Assembly (NCBI RefSeq): GCF_900100355.1
Contig: NZ_FNFH01000004.1
Coordinates: 186,001-250,000 of the forward strand
Direction of reading: 5' to 3'
Length of the DNA: 64,000 bases
Origin: Microbulbifer yueqingensis
GTDB lineage: Bacteria; Pseudomonadota; Gammaproteobacteria; Pseudomonadales; Cellvibrionaceae
This document shows positions 55,979 to 64,000 of this stretch, piece by piece; within the stretch, counting starts at the first letter, position 1; each line of letters starts with the position of its first letter. The translations under genes were made by a program, and so were the position numbers. The notes below the pieces were generated by a model. The model did not search any database. It was given only the letters and a program-made list of their open reading frames with translations, and had not been told where the DNA came from.

Positions 55979-56785
55979 ATGAAGAAAATATCCATCGCCA
56001 CACTGTTGCTGCTCGGTGTGTTCACCGCCCTGTTTTTTTACGAGCGCTACAGTGAGCAGAACGAGCAGCGCCGGCAGCAGACGGCAACGCTCTTGTCGCG
56101 CTGCGTGAATGAGAGTCTGCTGTCCCTGTTCCGGTTGCAGGCAAATGATTGGCGGCGCCAGTCAGGCTTCTATCCCGTGGAGGCACAAAGGCTCAGTGAG
56201 AACGCCGCCGCACTGCCCGGGCGGCTGCTCGAAGGCGAGAGCTTTCCGGAGTGGCAGGTGGCGGTGGATATCTGTGAGGAATTTACTGATCACAGTAACG
56301 CCCAGCACCGGATAATTTTTAACACCCTGGGAAAATTCGCCGCGCTCCCGGTTGGGGATAACCGCCTCCTCGACGATGGTCGTGCACGGCGGCAGCTACG
56401 CCGCCGGGCGGGTTCACTCGAGGTCGGGGCCAGGGCGGCCGATCGTTACCTCGCCGATCTCAAGCGCGATTTTGCCCAGCTGGTTTCCTCTTCCGGGCTC
56501 TCGGCAGCAACGAAGCTGCAGGTCGAGCACGAAGTTAACGCTGAAGTACTGGACCACTATCGCAAGGGGCATTACTCCCTGTCCGGCGTCTTGGCGCATC
56601 TGGAACGGGTAAAGGCGTACTACAGCCTGCTGGTGGACAACCCCCGTGGCTGGACACTGCGCACAGGGAGCCTCTACTTCCACGACCGTGCGTTGCGCCG
56701 GGAAGTGGAGCAACTCAACAGTGCTGTGCTGCAGGGTGAAGGGGAGTTTTTTGCCAACTGGGCCCAGGTGATGGAAAGCCAGTAA
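55979..56785 (+). CDS. Membrane-anchored protein of unknown function
   Basis: 268 residues. One N-terminal membrane helix (about 4-21), then an Arg/Leu/Gln-rich, mostly helical region with no clear motif. Lies 10 bp after yheV and probably shares its transcript. I do not recognise the family. There are two cysteines in the mature part, at about positions 42 and 99. Confidence 0.7.
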   Translation: MKKISIATLLLLGVFTALFFYERYSEQNEQRRQQTATLLSRCVNESLLSLFRLQANDWRRQSGFYPVEAQRLSENAAALPGRLLEGESFPEWQVAVDICEEFTDHSNAQHRIIFNTLGKFAALPVGDNRLLDDGRARRQLRRRAGSLEVGARAADRYLADLKRDFAQLVSSSGLSAATKLQVEHEVNAEVLDHYRKGHYSLSGVLAHLERVKAYYSLLVDNPRGWTLRTGSLYFHDRALRREVEQLNSAVLQGEGEFFANWAQVMESQ

Positions 56786-56816
56786 GCGCAAGGTGACGGT
56801 GTGATGGAAAAACGGT

Positions 56817-56849
56817 GAGCAGGCGCTGGTGTTGTTTTTCTGCCTGCTC
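56817..56849. terminator. Hairpin between convergent genes
   Basis: Perfect 8-bp stem GAGCAGGC (56817-56824) / GCCTGCTC (56842-56849) with a 17-base loop that has a T-run. It stands between two convergent genes of unknown function. Possibly a terminator, though it lacks a clean T-tract after the stem. Confidence 0.35.
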
Positions 56850-56908
56850 GAGGCATCCATCCTGAGTGAGTTATTCCTGTAATGGGTTCGCCAATGCCTT
56901 TCCGGCGC

Positions 56909-57574
56909 TCAGTGCACGGAATCACTGCTGAGTGAAAAATCCGGGGTCAGCAGCCTGAACTGCAACCCCTCAGCGAGATCGGGCCAGTCGCCCGGCGACT
57001 CGTTAAATTTTTGCTGGCACAGAAACAGTGCCACCACCCTGTCACTGCTGAATTCCAGGTCGGCGAACACCCGGCCGAGATGCCAACAGTGGTTGTCTGT
57101 CTCCTCACAACGCTGCTCGTCGAGCAGCTCGCGCATGATCAGGTTGGAGAGCAGCGGGTCCATGGGCAGGAGGGGTGAGCCGCACAGGGGGTGCAGCCGG
57201 TCATTGACCTCTTCCATTGCCCGGTGGGAAAAGTAGGCTTCCTGCGCCAGCGCACCCAGATCCGGCCTCGTGCCGGCGGCACCCGACATGGCTGCCAGGC
57301 CCTTGTCTATCATCTCCTGTAGCGGCTGGAAATCAATTCCGGCCGCCTCGAGCAGTTGCTGCAACTGGTGCAGCCAGCGCGGCACAACGCGCACGTATCT
57401 GATGGCAAAGCAGGTGAGGTGCAGCGCGCTGTCACCCTCTGGAAGTTGGATGCTGCGGTGGAGGCCGGTAAGCCGGCCGAGGACAGCCTGCCGAAAGTCT
57501 CCCTGCTCCCGCTCCCGCATCACGGCGAGATCGATATTCCGCTGCATCTGGCGATATTGGTTGTACATCGGCAC
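56909..57574 (-). CDS. Uncharacterised cytosolic protein
   Basis: 221 residues with no signal peptide or membrane helix. It looks mostly helical, with several His/Cys pairs (HLTCFAIRYVRVVPRWLHQL, NHCWHLGRVFADLEF). I do not recognise it. It starts MPMYNQYRQMQRNIDLAVMRERE. It lies 79 bp upstream of the MATE gene end on the same strand. Confidence 0.65.
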   Translation of the reverse strand: MPMYNQYRQMQRNIDLAVMREREQGDFRQAVLGRLTGLHRSIQLPEGDSALHLTCFAIRYVRVVPRWLHQLQQLLEAAGIDFQPLQEMIDKGLAAMSGAAGTRPDLGALAQEAYFSHRAMEEVNDRLHPLCGSPLLPMDPLLSNLIMRELLDEQRCEETDNHCWHLGRVFADLEFSSDRVVALFLCQQKFNESPGDWPDLAEGLQFRLLTPDFSLSSDSVH

Positions 57575-57653
57575 CCGCTTGACAGTGTCGTCTAATGTTT
57601 TTCATTTTGCCTGTTATATAGCAACGGACCGTGACTGGTGCAAAGACGACCCA

Positions 57654-59012
57654 TTATCGTGGGCTGGCTGTCGTCCAAAAGTTGTTTTGATTGTAGTAGC
57701 GGAAATAGAGCAGCAGTCCCGCAGATCGTGCGCTGATCCACAAAAACAGGCTAAACCATACGCCATGGTTGCCCCAGGGCCGCGTCAGCCACCAGGCGGG
57801 GAGAAAAACCAGCACGGTCGCCACGAACATCGTATCGCGCATTTCGCGGCTCCGCCCCGCGCCAATAAATACCCCGTCGAGCAGGTAGCACCAGACCGCC
57901 AGCAACGGCAGCGCACACAGCCATGGATAAACCGATCCGGCTTCGGCGAGCACGGGTTTGAGGTCGGTGAAGAGTGGCAATATCCAGTCCCGGCCTGGAA
58001 GCAGCACGGCGGTAACCAGCAGGGCGCTACCCAGTGCCCAGTGCGCCGCGCTGCGTACCGTCGCCCGGAAAAGCTCCGGCGACTTCCGCCCGACCGCGTC
58101 CCCCACAAGGGCCTCGCTCGCGTGGGCAAAGCCATCGAGCGCATAGGAGGTGATCATCAGTAGCTGCAGAAGGATTGCGTTGGCGGCGAGGATTGCGTCT
58201 CCCTGGGCCGCACCCTGGGCGGTGAAAAATGCCAGGGCAAACAGGAGCAGGCAGGTGCGCAGGAAAAGGTCCACATTGATTGACAGCAGTTCCCGCCACG
58301 GCGCCGCGTTGACCCAGGGGTAGAGCCGGGCATCCCTTACCCGGGCCAGCATCTTCCTGTAAATACCTTCTTCCAGCCCGCGCAACAGGTAAATCCCAAA
58401 CGCAAAAGCAGTGGTATCGGCGCACACCGTTGCCAGCGCGGCCCCGCGCGCTCCCAGGCCGAGGCCGACAATAAATACCACGTCGAGCAGGATATTGAGC
58501 AGGTTCGCCGCGAGCAGGATAAGCAGCGGCGCGCGACTGTCCTGTCGCCCGATAAAAAACCCCAGTAACGCAAAGTTTGCCAGTACCAGCGGCGCGCTGA
58601 AGAGCCGGATCTGCAGATAGGCCTCGGCGTGGGGTGCTGCTGCGGCGCTGGCGTTCATCCACCGGACAATGGTGCCAAGCAGGGGGGTGGCCAGTACCAT
58701 CAGCGCGACGCCCAGGAGCAGCGCCATCCACATTGCCCTCAACAGCCACCCGATACCGCCGTCGGGGCTGGCCGCCGAGCGGGCCACCAGCCCGGTTGTC
58801 CCCATGCGCAGGAAACCGAAGGCCCACAGCAACATGGATATCGCGCTCGCGCCCACGGCTACCGCAGACAGGTATACCGGTGATGGCTGGTGCCCCAGTA
58901 TCGCGGTGTCCACCGCCCCCAGCAGGGGGACCGAGATATTGCTGAGGATCATTGGCCAGGCCAGTTGCCAGACGCGCCGGGACATATTTTCAGCTGTGGG
59001 TGACTGGTTCAT
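57654..59012 (-). CDS. MATE-family exporter (DinF-like)
   Basis: 452 residues with twelve predicted membrane helices in two similar halves. The first half has WQLAWPMILSNISVPLLGAVDTAILG and the second has DGFAHASEALVGDAVG, as in DinF-like MATE exporters. It probably uses an Na+ or H+ gradient to export drugs or metabolites. Substrate unknown. Transcribed away from the cytochrome oxidase operon. Confidence 0.92.
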   Translation of the reverse strand: MNQSPTAENMSRRVWQLAWPMILSNISVPLLGAVDTAILGHQPSPVYLSAVAVGASAISMLLWAFGFLRMGTTGLVARSAASPDGGIGWLLRAMWMALLLGVALMVLATPLLGTIVRWMNASAAAAPHAEAYLQIRLFSAPLVLANFALLGFFIGRQDSRAPLLILLAANLLNILLDVVFIVGLGLGARGAALATVCADTTAFAFGIYLLRGLEEGIYRKMLARVRDARLYPWVNAAPWRELLSINVDLFLRTCLLLFALAFFTAQGAAQGDAILAANAILLQLLMITSYALDGFAHASEALVGDAVGRKSPELFRATVRSAAHWALGSALLVTAVLLPGRDWILPLFTDLKPVLAEAGSVYPWLCALPLLAVWCYLLDGVFIGAGRSREMRDTMFVATVLVFLPAWWLTRPWGNHGVWFSLFLWISARSAGLLLYFRYYNQNNFWTTASPR

Positions 59013-59447
59013 TGCATTGATACTTAAGTTGGCGAATTCATTGACTTTTTGCCACCGATATGTTCCTTTTGTTGTCGTGCACTGCCTCTACGACCGGGGC
59101 GCACGGGATCTGCACCGGCTGGCTCGTCGCCCGCCCGCAGCAGAAGAAGAGAAGTACTGAGACAGTAGTTGCAACAAAAGAAACGCAGGTTGTTGGTTGT
59201 ACCTTCCGGACGACGACATCTGAAGTAAAAAATCTTTGCGAAAAGAATAACAAGTTGCACTGAAGCAGTATCGCGAGGAAAGGTTTCCCCTTTTTTTGCC
59301 CAGTGTATGTAGTCTTGTCTTACTACACGATGTCCACAAATTTTGTGTGGAATAACCCGGCCTGCGGTCAGCGGTGCGGGGGATCCAGTTATCCGTGGAA
59401 GCAGCCGATGGCTGATATAAAAACAAACACACGGAGATCTGTAGGCG
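59013..59447 (+). promoter_or_regulatory. Long leader/promoter region upstream of coxB
   Basis: 435 bp without a credible gene. It contains TGTAGT (59308-59313) / ACTACA (59322-59327) with an eight-base loop, and the near-palindrome CACAAA-T-TTTGTG (59335-59347). A T-run after GGTTTCCCC lies at 59291-59297. These look like operators or RNA structure, but I cannot name a regulator. The coxB ribosome binding site is weak (GGAG is 13 bases from the ATG). Confidence 0.45.
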
Positions 59448-60593
59448 ATGTTGAAAGGCTTCAATCGGCTGTTCGCCTTGCTGGCAACTTCGCTGCCGGC
59501 CTACTCCGCTTTCGCGGAAGTTGAGGGGGCGGAGCGCTGGGGGGTCAATATGACCCAGGGCGTAACCGAAGTTTCCCGCACCACTTACGACCTGCACATG
59601 CTGATCTTCTGGATCTGCGTGGCAATCGGTGTGGTCGTTTTCGGGGTGATGTTCTACAGCATGTGGCGTCACCGCAAGAGCAAGGGTTACAAGGCGGCAC
59701 AGTTCCACGAGAGTACGGCGGTGGAGCTGGTGTGGACCATCATCCCCACGCTGATCCTGGTGCTGATGGCCATACCGGCAACCAAGACCCTCTACGATAT
59801 TTACGATACCGGGGAAGCCGACCTCGATATCATGATCACCGGTTACCAGTGGAAGTGGAAATACGACTACCTCGGAACCGATGTCTCGTTTTTCTCCAAT
59901 CTCTCCACACCGCGTTCCCAGATCGATAACCAGCTTCCCAAGGGCGAGAACTACCTTCTCGAGGTCGACGAGCCGGTGGTGGTGCCCGTGGGCAAGAAAA
60001 TCCGCTTCCTGTTCACCGCCAATGACGTCATCCACGCCTGGTGGGTACCGGAACTGGCTGTGAAGAAGGACGCAATTCCGGGCTTTATCAACGACGCCTG
60101 GACCCGTATCGAGGAACCCGGCATCTACCGTGGCCAGTGTGCCGAGCTCTGCGGTAAGGACCACGGCTTCATGCCGGTGGTGGTGAAGGCTGTGCCGCAG
60201 GAGGAGTACGACGCGTGGCTGAGTGAGCGCGCGGCCAGCGCGGCGAAGATGCGCGAGCTGACCGAGAAGACCTTCGACTTCGACGAGCTGTTCGCCATGG
60301 GCGAGAAGGTCTACAACCGCAACTGCGCCGCCTGTCACCAGCCCAATGGCCAGGGCGTACCGGGCACCTTCCCCGCTATCGCCGGCTCCCAGATCGCCAC
60401 CGGGCCACTGGATGAGCACCTGAGCATCGTGGTTGATGGCTCGCCCCAGAACCCGGCCATGCAGGCGTTCGGGCCGCAGCTGTCCGAGGTCGACCTCGCC
60501 GCAGTGATCACCTACCAGCGCAATGCCTTTGGCAATGACATGGGCGATACCGTGCAACCCGTCGACATCCTCAATTTTAAGAATAAACAATAA
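59448..60593 (+). CDS. coxB: Cytochrome c oxidase subunit II with fused cytochrome c (caa3 type)
   Basis: 381 residues. Signal peptide about 1-23, two membrane helices, then the CuA domain with CAELCGKDHGFM (C231, C235, H239, M242). The C-terminal domain has a CXXCH heme site (CAACH, 293-297) and a late methionine ligand region, making this a caa3-type subunit. First gene of the operon; ctaD follows after 24 bp. Confidence 0.98.
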   Translation: MLKGFNRLFALLATSLPAYSAFAEVEGAERWGVNMTQGVTEVSRTTYDLHMLIFWICVAIGVVVFGVMFYSMWRHRKSKGYKAAQFHESTAVELVWTIIPTLILVLMAIPATKTLYDIYDTGEADLDIMITGYQWKWKYDYLGTDVSFFSNLSTPRSQIDNQLPKGENYLLEVDEPVVVPVGKKIRFLFTANDVIHAWWVPELAVKKDAIPGFINDAWTRIEEPGIYRGQCAELCGKDHGFMPVVVKAVPQEEYDAWLSERAASAAKMRELTEKTFDFDELFAMGEKVYNRNCAACHQPNGQGVPGTFPAIAGSQIATGPLDEHLSIVVDGSPQNPAMQAFGPQLSEVDLAAVITYQRNAFGNDMGDTVQPVDILNFKNKQ

Positions 60594-60617
60594 GCAGGAG
60601 CCGAAAGGAGTAAGAGT

Positions 60618-62168
60618 ATGGCACACGGTCCCCAATCCGGATTCTCCCGGTGGCTCTATACCACCAACCACAAAGACATCGGCAGCATGTACCTATGGTT
60701 CAGCTTTGCGATGTTCCTGCTGGGCGGCTGCATGGCGCTGGTGATCCGCGCCGAGCTGTTCGAGCCCGGTCTGCAAATCGTGCAGCCGGAATTCTTCAAC
60801 CAGATGACCACCATGCACGGCTTGATCATGGTGTTCGGTGCGGTGATGCCGGCCTTTGTCGGTCTCGCCAACTGGATGATCCCCATGATGATCGGTGCAC
60901 CGGACATGGCGTTGCCGCGCATGAACAACTGGAGCTTCTGGATCCTGCCGTTCGCGTTTGCGATGCTGGCATCGACCCTGTTCATGGACGGCGGTGCGCC
61001 CAACTTCGGCTGGACCTTCTACGCTCCGCTGTCGACCGAATACGCCCCGCCGAGCACCACCTTCTTCATTTTCTCGATCCACATCATGGGTGCCTCGTCG
61101 ATTATGGGGGCGATCAATATCATCGCCACCATCCTCAATATGCGTGCGCCGGGCATGACGCTGATGAAAATGCCGCTGTTCGTGTGGACCTGGCTGATCA
61201 CGGCCTACCTGCTGATTGCGGTGATGCCGGTACTGGCTGGCGTGGTGACCATGATGCTGATGGATATCCACTTCGGCACCAGCTTCTTCAGCGCTGCCGG
61301 CGGTGGTGACCCGGTATTGTTCCAGCATGTGTTCTGGTTCTTCGGGCATCCCGAGGTGTACATCATGATCCTGCCGGCCTTCGGCATCGTCTCTGCGATC
61401 ATTCCCACGTTTGCGCGCAAGCCGCTGTTTGGTTACAGCTCGATGGTGTACGCAACAGCGTCGATCGCCTTCCTGAGCTTTATCGTCTGGGCGCACCACA
61501 TGTTTACCGTGGGCATGCCGATCGCGGGCGAGCTGTTCTTCATGTACGCGACGATGTTGATTGCAGTACCGACTGGCGTGAAGGTGTTCAACTGGGTCAC
61601 CACCATGTTCCGCGGTTCGATGACCTTCGAGACACCGATGCTGTTTGCCATCGCCTTTGTGATCCTGTTTACCATCGGCGGCTTCTCGGGGCTGATGCTG
61701 GCCATCGCGCCGGCCGACTTCCAGTACCACGACACCTACTTCGTGGTGGCACACTTCCACTATGTACTGGTGCCCGGCGCTATCTTCTCGATCACCGCAG
61801 GTGTCTACTACTGGCTGCCCAAGTGGACAGGCAACATGTACAACGAGACCATGGGCAAGGTGCACTTCTGGCTCGCCTTCATCGGCCTGAACGTGACCTT
61901 CTTCCCCATGCACTTCGTCGGCCTGGCAGGTATGCCCCGGCGCATTCCGGACTATGCGCTGCAGTTTGCCGATTTCAACCAGATAGCCAGCGTGGGTGCC
62001 TTCCTGTTCGGCGCCGCCCAACTCGTCTTCCTGTTCAATGTCGTGCGCACCGTGATGGGCGGCAGGAAGGCAACCGACAAGGTGTGGGACAACCCGGAAG
62101 GGCTCGAGTGGACAGTACCGTCACCCGCGCCTTACCACACCTTCAGCACGCCGCCGGCAGTGCGCTGA
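60618..62168 (+). CDS. ctaD: Cytochrome c oxidase subunit I
   Basis: 516 residues with about twelve membrane helices. The heme-copper core is shown by HPEVYIMILPAFGI near 243, the HHMFTVGM segment and the later HFHYVLVPGA, which includes heme a3 and CuB ligands. Also the early histidine in TTMHGLIMVFGAVMP. Catalytic subunit reducing O2 and pumping protons. Confidence 0.98.
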   Translation: MAHGPQSGFSRWLYTTNHKDIGSMYLWFSFAMFLLGGCMALVIRAELFEPGLQIVQPEFFNQMTTMHGLIMVFGAVMPAFVGLANWMIPMMIGAPDMALPRMNNWSFWILPFAFAMLASTLFMDGGAPNFGWTFYAPLSTEYAPPSTTFFIFSIHIMGASSIMGAINIIATILNMRAPGMTLMKMPLFVWTWLITAYLLIAVMPVLAGVVTMMLMDIHFGTSFFSAAGGGDPVLFQHVFWFFGHPEVYIMILPAFGIVSAIIPTFARKPLFGYSSMVYATASIAFLSFIVWAHHMFTVGMPIAGELFFMYATMLIAVPTGVKVFNWVTTMFRGSMTFETPMLFAIAFVILFTIGGFSGLMLAIAPADFQYHDTYFVVAHFHYVLVPGAIFSITAGVYYWLPKWTGNMYNETMGKVHFWLAFIGLNVTFFPMHFVGLAGMPRRIPDYALQFADFNQIASVGAFLFGAAQLVFLFNVVRTVMGGRKATDKVWDNPEGLEWTVPSPAPYHTFSTPPAVR

Positions 62169-62187
62169 CATTTGGAGACACGGCAGA

Positions 62188-62760
62188 ATGCGGCTGAGTG
62201 AGAACGCAAAACTGACCACGAAGCTGCTGGCACTGGCCGGCAGCATGCTGGTGTTTGCAATTTTCATCATGCCGCCACTTTACGATGCCTTTTGTGAAAT
62301 TACCGGGCTTAATGGCAAAACCGGTTCCCGCTATGAGGCGGTGCCGGCGGCGGTGAACACCGACCGACTGGTGAAAGTCCAGTTCGTGGCCAACTTCAAC
62401 GGCAACATGCCCTGGGCGTTCAAGCCCAGCGTGGTGTCGATGAAGGTCCATCCCGGTGAGCCCGTGGATACGGTCTTCCTGGCCACTAATCCGACCGGCC
62501 GTGACATGGTGGGCCAGGCAATTCCAAGCCTGGTCCCTTTCAAGGCCGCGGAATACTTTCACAAGACGGAGTGCTTCTGCTTCAACCAGCAGGCACTCAA
62601 GGCGGGTGAGAGTGCCGAGCTGCCACTGCGTTTCATCGTCGACCCGGACCTGCCGCCGGGCGTGAACACTATTACGCTTTCCTACACGCTGTTCGATGTT
62701 ACGGAAAAATTTACCCGGAACCTGGATAACAACAATGCCGACTCCGAGCGAGAGGGATAA
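62188..62760 (+). CDS. ctaG: Cytochrome c oxidase assembly protein CtaG (Cox11-like)
   Basis: 190 residues. One N-terminal membrane helix, then an immunoglobulin-like copper-binding domain with C129-F-C131 (ECFCFNQQ) as the copper site. It delivers copper to the CuB site of subunit I. Lies 19 bp after ctaD and 5 bp before ctaE. Confidence 0.96.
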   Translation: MRLSENAKLTTKLLALAGSMLVFAIFIMPPLYDAFCEITGLNGKTGSRYEAVPAAVNTDRLVKVQFVANFNGNMPWAFKPSVVSMKVHPGEPVDTVFLATNPTGRDMVGQAIPSLVPFKAAEYFHKTECFCFNQQALKAGESAELPLRFIVDPDLPPGVNTITLSYTLFDVTEKFTRNLDNNNADSEREG

Positions 62761-62765
62761 AAATT

Positions 62766-63656
62766 ATGGCCAGTGAAAGCAGCTACTATGTGCCCGAGCA
62801 GTCCCGGCTGCCCATCTTCGCCACCATCGGTCTCTTCCTGACCGCCTTTGGTGCCGCCAACTGGATCAACGGGGGCTCCTCCTACATTTTCTTCACTGGC
62901 GCCCTGGCGCTGGCTGCGGTGCTGTGGTGCTGGTTCGCCGCGGTAATCCGCGAGAACATGGCCGGCCTCAACAGTGACCAGCTGAAGCGCTCCTATGTAT
63001 GGGGCATGGGCTGGTTCATCTTCTCAGAGGTGATGTTCTTTGCCGCCTTCTTCGGTGCGCTCTACTATGTCCGCACCTTCGCCCTGCCGTGGCTGGGCGG
63101 TGAAGGTGAGCGCGGTGAATCAAACATGCTGTGGCAGGGTTTTGAGAATACCTGGCCCCTGATGGTGACCCCGGATGCAGCGGCACATGGCGACTCGGCC
63201 AAGGTGCTGGGACCCAACGCGATTATCGACCCGTGGCACCTGCCGCTGTGGAACACGATCATCCTCCTTACCTCCAGCGTCACGGTGCATATCGCCCATG
63301 TATACCTGAAAAAGGGCCAGCGCAACGCTTTCAACACCTGGCTGGGAATTACCGTGCTGCTGGGCGGCCTGTTCCTGTTTTTCCAGGTCGAAGAGTACTA
63401 TGAGGCCTACACGCAGCTGGGGCTGACTCTGGAATCCGGAATCTACGGTACAACCTTCTTCATGCTTACCGGTTTTCACGGCGCGCATGTGACGCTTGGT
63501 ACCATCATGTTGTTGATCATGTTGCTGCGCTCGGTGATCGCACATCACTTCAAGCCGGACGACCATTTCGGTTTCGAGGCCTCCAGCTGGTACTGGCACT
63601 TTGTAGATGTGGTGTGGGTCGGGCTGTTTATCTTCGTCTACGTGCTCGGTTCCTGA
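62766..63656 (+). CDS. ctaE: Cytochrome c oxidase subunit III
   Basis: 296 residues with seven membrane helices. Typical motifs: WGMGWFIFSEVMFFAAFFGALYY, LLTSSVTVHIAH, FFMLTGFHGAHVTLGTIM and SSWYWHFVDVVWVGLFIFVYVLGS (key parts only). It stabilises the oxidase core and completes the operon. Confidence 0.98.
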   Translation: MASESSYYVPEQSRLPIFATIGLFLTAFGAANWINGGSSYIFFTGALALAAVLWCWFAAVIRENMAGLNSDQLKRSYVWGMGWFIFSEVMFFAAFFGALYYVRTFALPWLGGEGERGESNMLWQGFENTWPLMVTPDAAAHGDSAKVLGPNAIIDPWHLPLWNTIILLTSSVTVHIAHVYLKKGQRNAFNTWLGITVLLGGLFLFFQVEEYYEAYTQLGLTLESGIYGTTFFMLTGFHGAHVTLGTIMLLIMLLRSVIAHHFKPDDHFGFEASSWYWHFVDVVWVGLFIFVYVLGS

Positions 63657-63708
63657 GGAAGCTGCAGGCCTGTCGGGAGCTTGCGGGCTCTGGCAGGCCA
63701 CGCCGCCC

Positions 63709-63933
63709 TCAGTACTTGTTGGCCCAGGGCGCGGTATTCGAGAGCGTGCCGCTGTCAAAGCCATACCAGATGGCCGCCAGCAGCAGGACCGCCAGGGTAA
63801 CGCGAATACCGAGTGCATAGAGGGTGCGTTTTGATTCGGGTGCGCCCATATCACGCAGCAGGAAAAACAGCGCGCTGGAGAGGCTGGCCAGTACCGCGAG
63901 AAAGAGAAAGACAATAACGATTTTCAGCCACAT
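63709..63933 (-). CDS. DUF2909 twin-transmembrane protein
   Basis: 74 residues with two membrane helices (about 4-26 and 42-61) separated by DMGAPESKRTLYALGIRVT. DUF2909 family, often next to cytochrome oxidase genes in Pseudomonas and relatives. It is convergent with ctaE. Function unknown. Confidence 0.85.
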   Translation of the reverse strand: MWLKIVIVFLFLAVLASLSSALFFLLRDMGAPESKRTLYALGIRVTLAVLLLAAIWYGFDSGTLSNTAPWANKY

Positions 63934-63952
63934 TTTTTATTCGCCATTTGTT

Positions 63953-63973
63953 GTAGGAGCCTGCCCGCAGGCT
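63953..63973. repeat. Single REP-like hairpin
   Basis: GTAGGAGCCTGCCCGCAGGC begins with the GTAG and GGAGC seen in the trkA-trkH REPIN. Stem AGCCTGC/GCAGGCT with a CC loop (63958-63973). It may be half of a REPIN whose partner lies past the window. Confidence 0.6.
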
Positions 63974-64000
63974 AAATCGGCATGACGGTACACACCAATC

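Noticed and set aside
59060-59263. A 67-codon plus-strand frame upstream of coxB.
   Set aside because: Low-complexity translation, no ribosome binding site seen, no motif.
59088-60671. A 527-codon open frame antisense to coxB and the upstream region.
   Set aside because: Overlaps the well-supported coxB gene and has no family features.

Overview
The window is a gene-dense, GC-rich (about 60% by eye) chromosomal segment of a gammaproteobacterium around the replication origin. Gene order (atp operon, parAB, rsmG, mnmG, mnmE, yidC, yidD, rnpA, rpmH, dnaA, dnaN, recF, gyrB) and the later glyQS, trkA/rsmB/fmt/def, dprA, tsaC-hemF-aroE and cytochrome oxidase blocks resemble Pseudomonas and the Cellvibrionales. 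A marine Microbulbifer-like genus is my best guess, but this is inference from gene order and protein flavour and no search was run.

Layout. 1-7,750: the 3'-truncated end of a patatin-like phospholipase gene, then the complete F1Fo ATP synthase operon (atpIBEFHAGDC, minus strand) with a recognisable promoter and terminator. 7,865-17,020: parB, parA, rsmG, mnmG, mnmE, yidC, yidD, rnpA and rpmH, all minus strand. 17,531-23,886: dnaA, dnaN, recF and gyrB, all plus strand. Two non-coding segments carry DnaA-box-like sequences: 12,370-13,068 (upstream of mnmG, as in E. coli oriC) and 17,021-17,530 (rpmH-dnaA, as in Pseudomonas). Two perfect 16-bp parS palindromes lie inside recF, matching the ParAB pair 11 kb away.

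23,937-33,410 is more accessory: a LytTR membrane regulator, an S41 peptidase, an E. coli-type CysH, a GNAT acetyltransferase, a FecA-like TonB receptor preceded by Fur-like and FNR/Anr-like sites, RlmI, a small secreted protein, and two tandem secreted paralogues with conserved cysteines in an AT-richer patch. 33,739-47,631 holds gmhB, glyQS, an LpxL-like acyltransferase, a nucleoside transporter, a CDP-alcohol phosphatidyltransferase, trkH/trkA separated by a REPIN-like inverted repeat, rsmB-fmt-def and a LysM protein. 47,706-56,785 carries dprA, purE, tsaC, hemF, an NTF2-like protein, aroE, a small membrane protein, a gamma-carbonic anhydrase, prlC, yheV and an uncharacterised membrane-anchored protein. 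56,909-64,000 has another uncharacterised gene, a MATE exporter and a caa3-type cytochrome oxidase operon (coxB-ctaD-ctaG-ctaE) followed by a DUF2909 protein and a solitary REP-like hairpin.

Most of the window is conserved core genome. I found no CRISPR array, insertion sequence, prophage, tRNA or rRNA. The least explained items are the tandem CxxC secreted paralogues (31,779-33,410), the structured mnmG-side origin candidate, the combined regulatory region upstream of the FecA-like receptor, and the REP-family elements. I did not find a clearly new multi-gene system.
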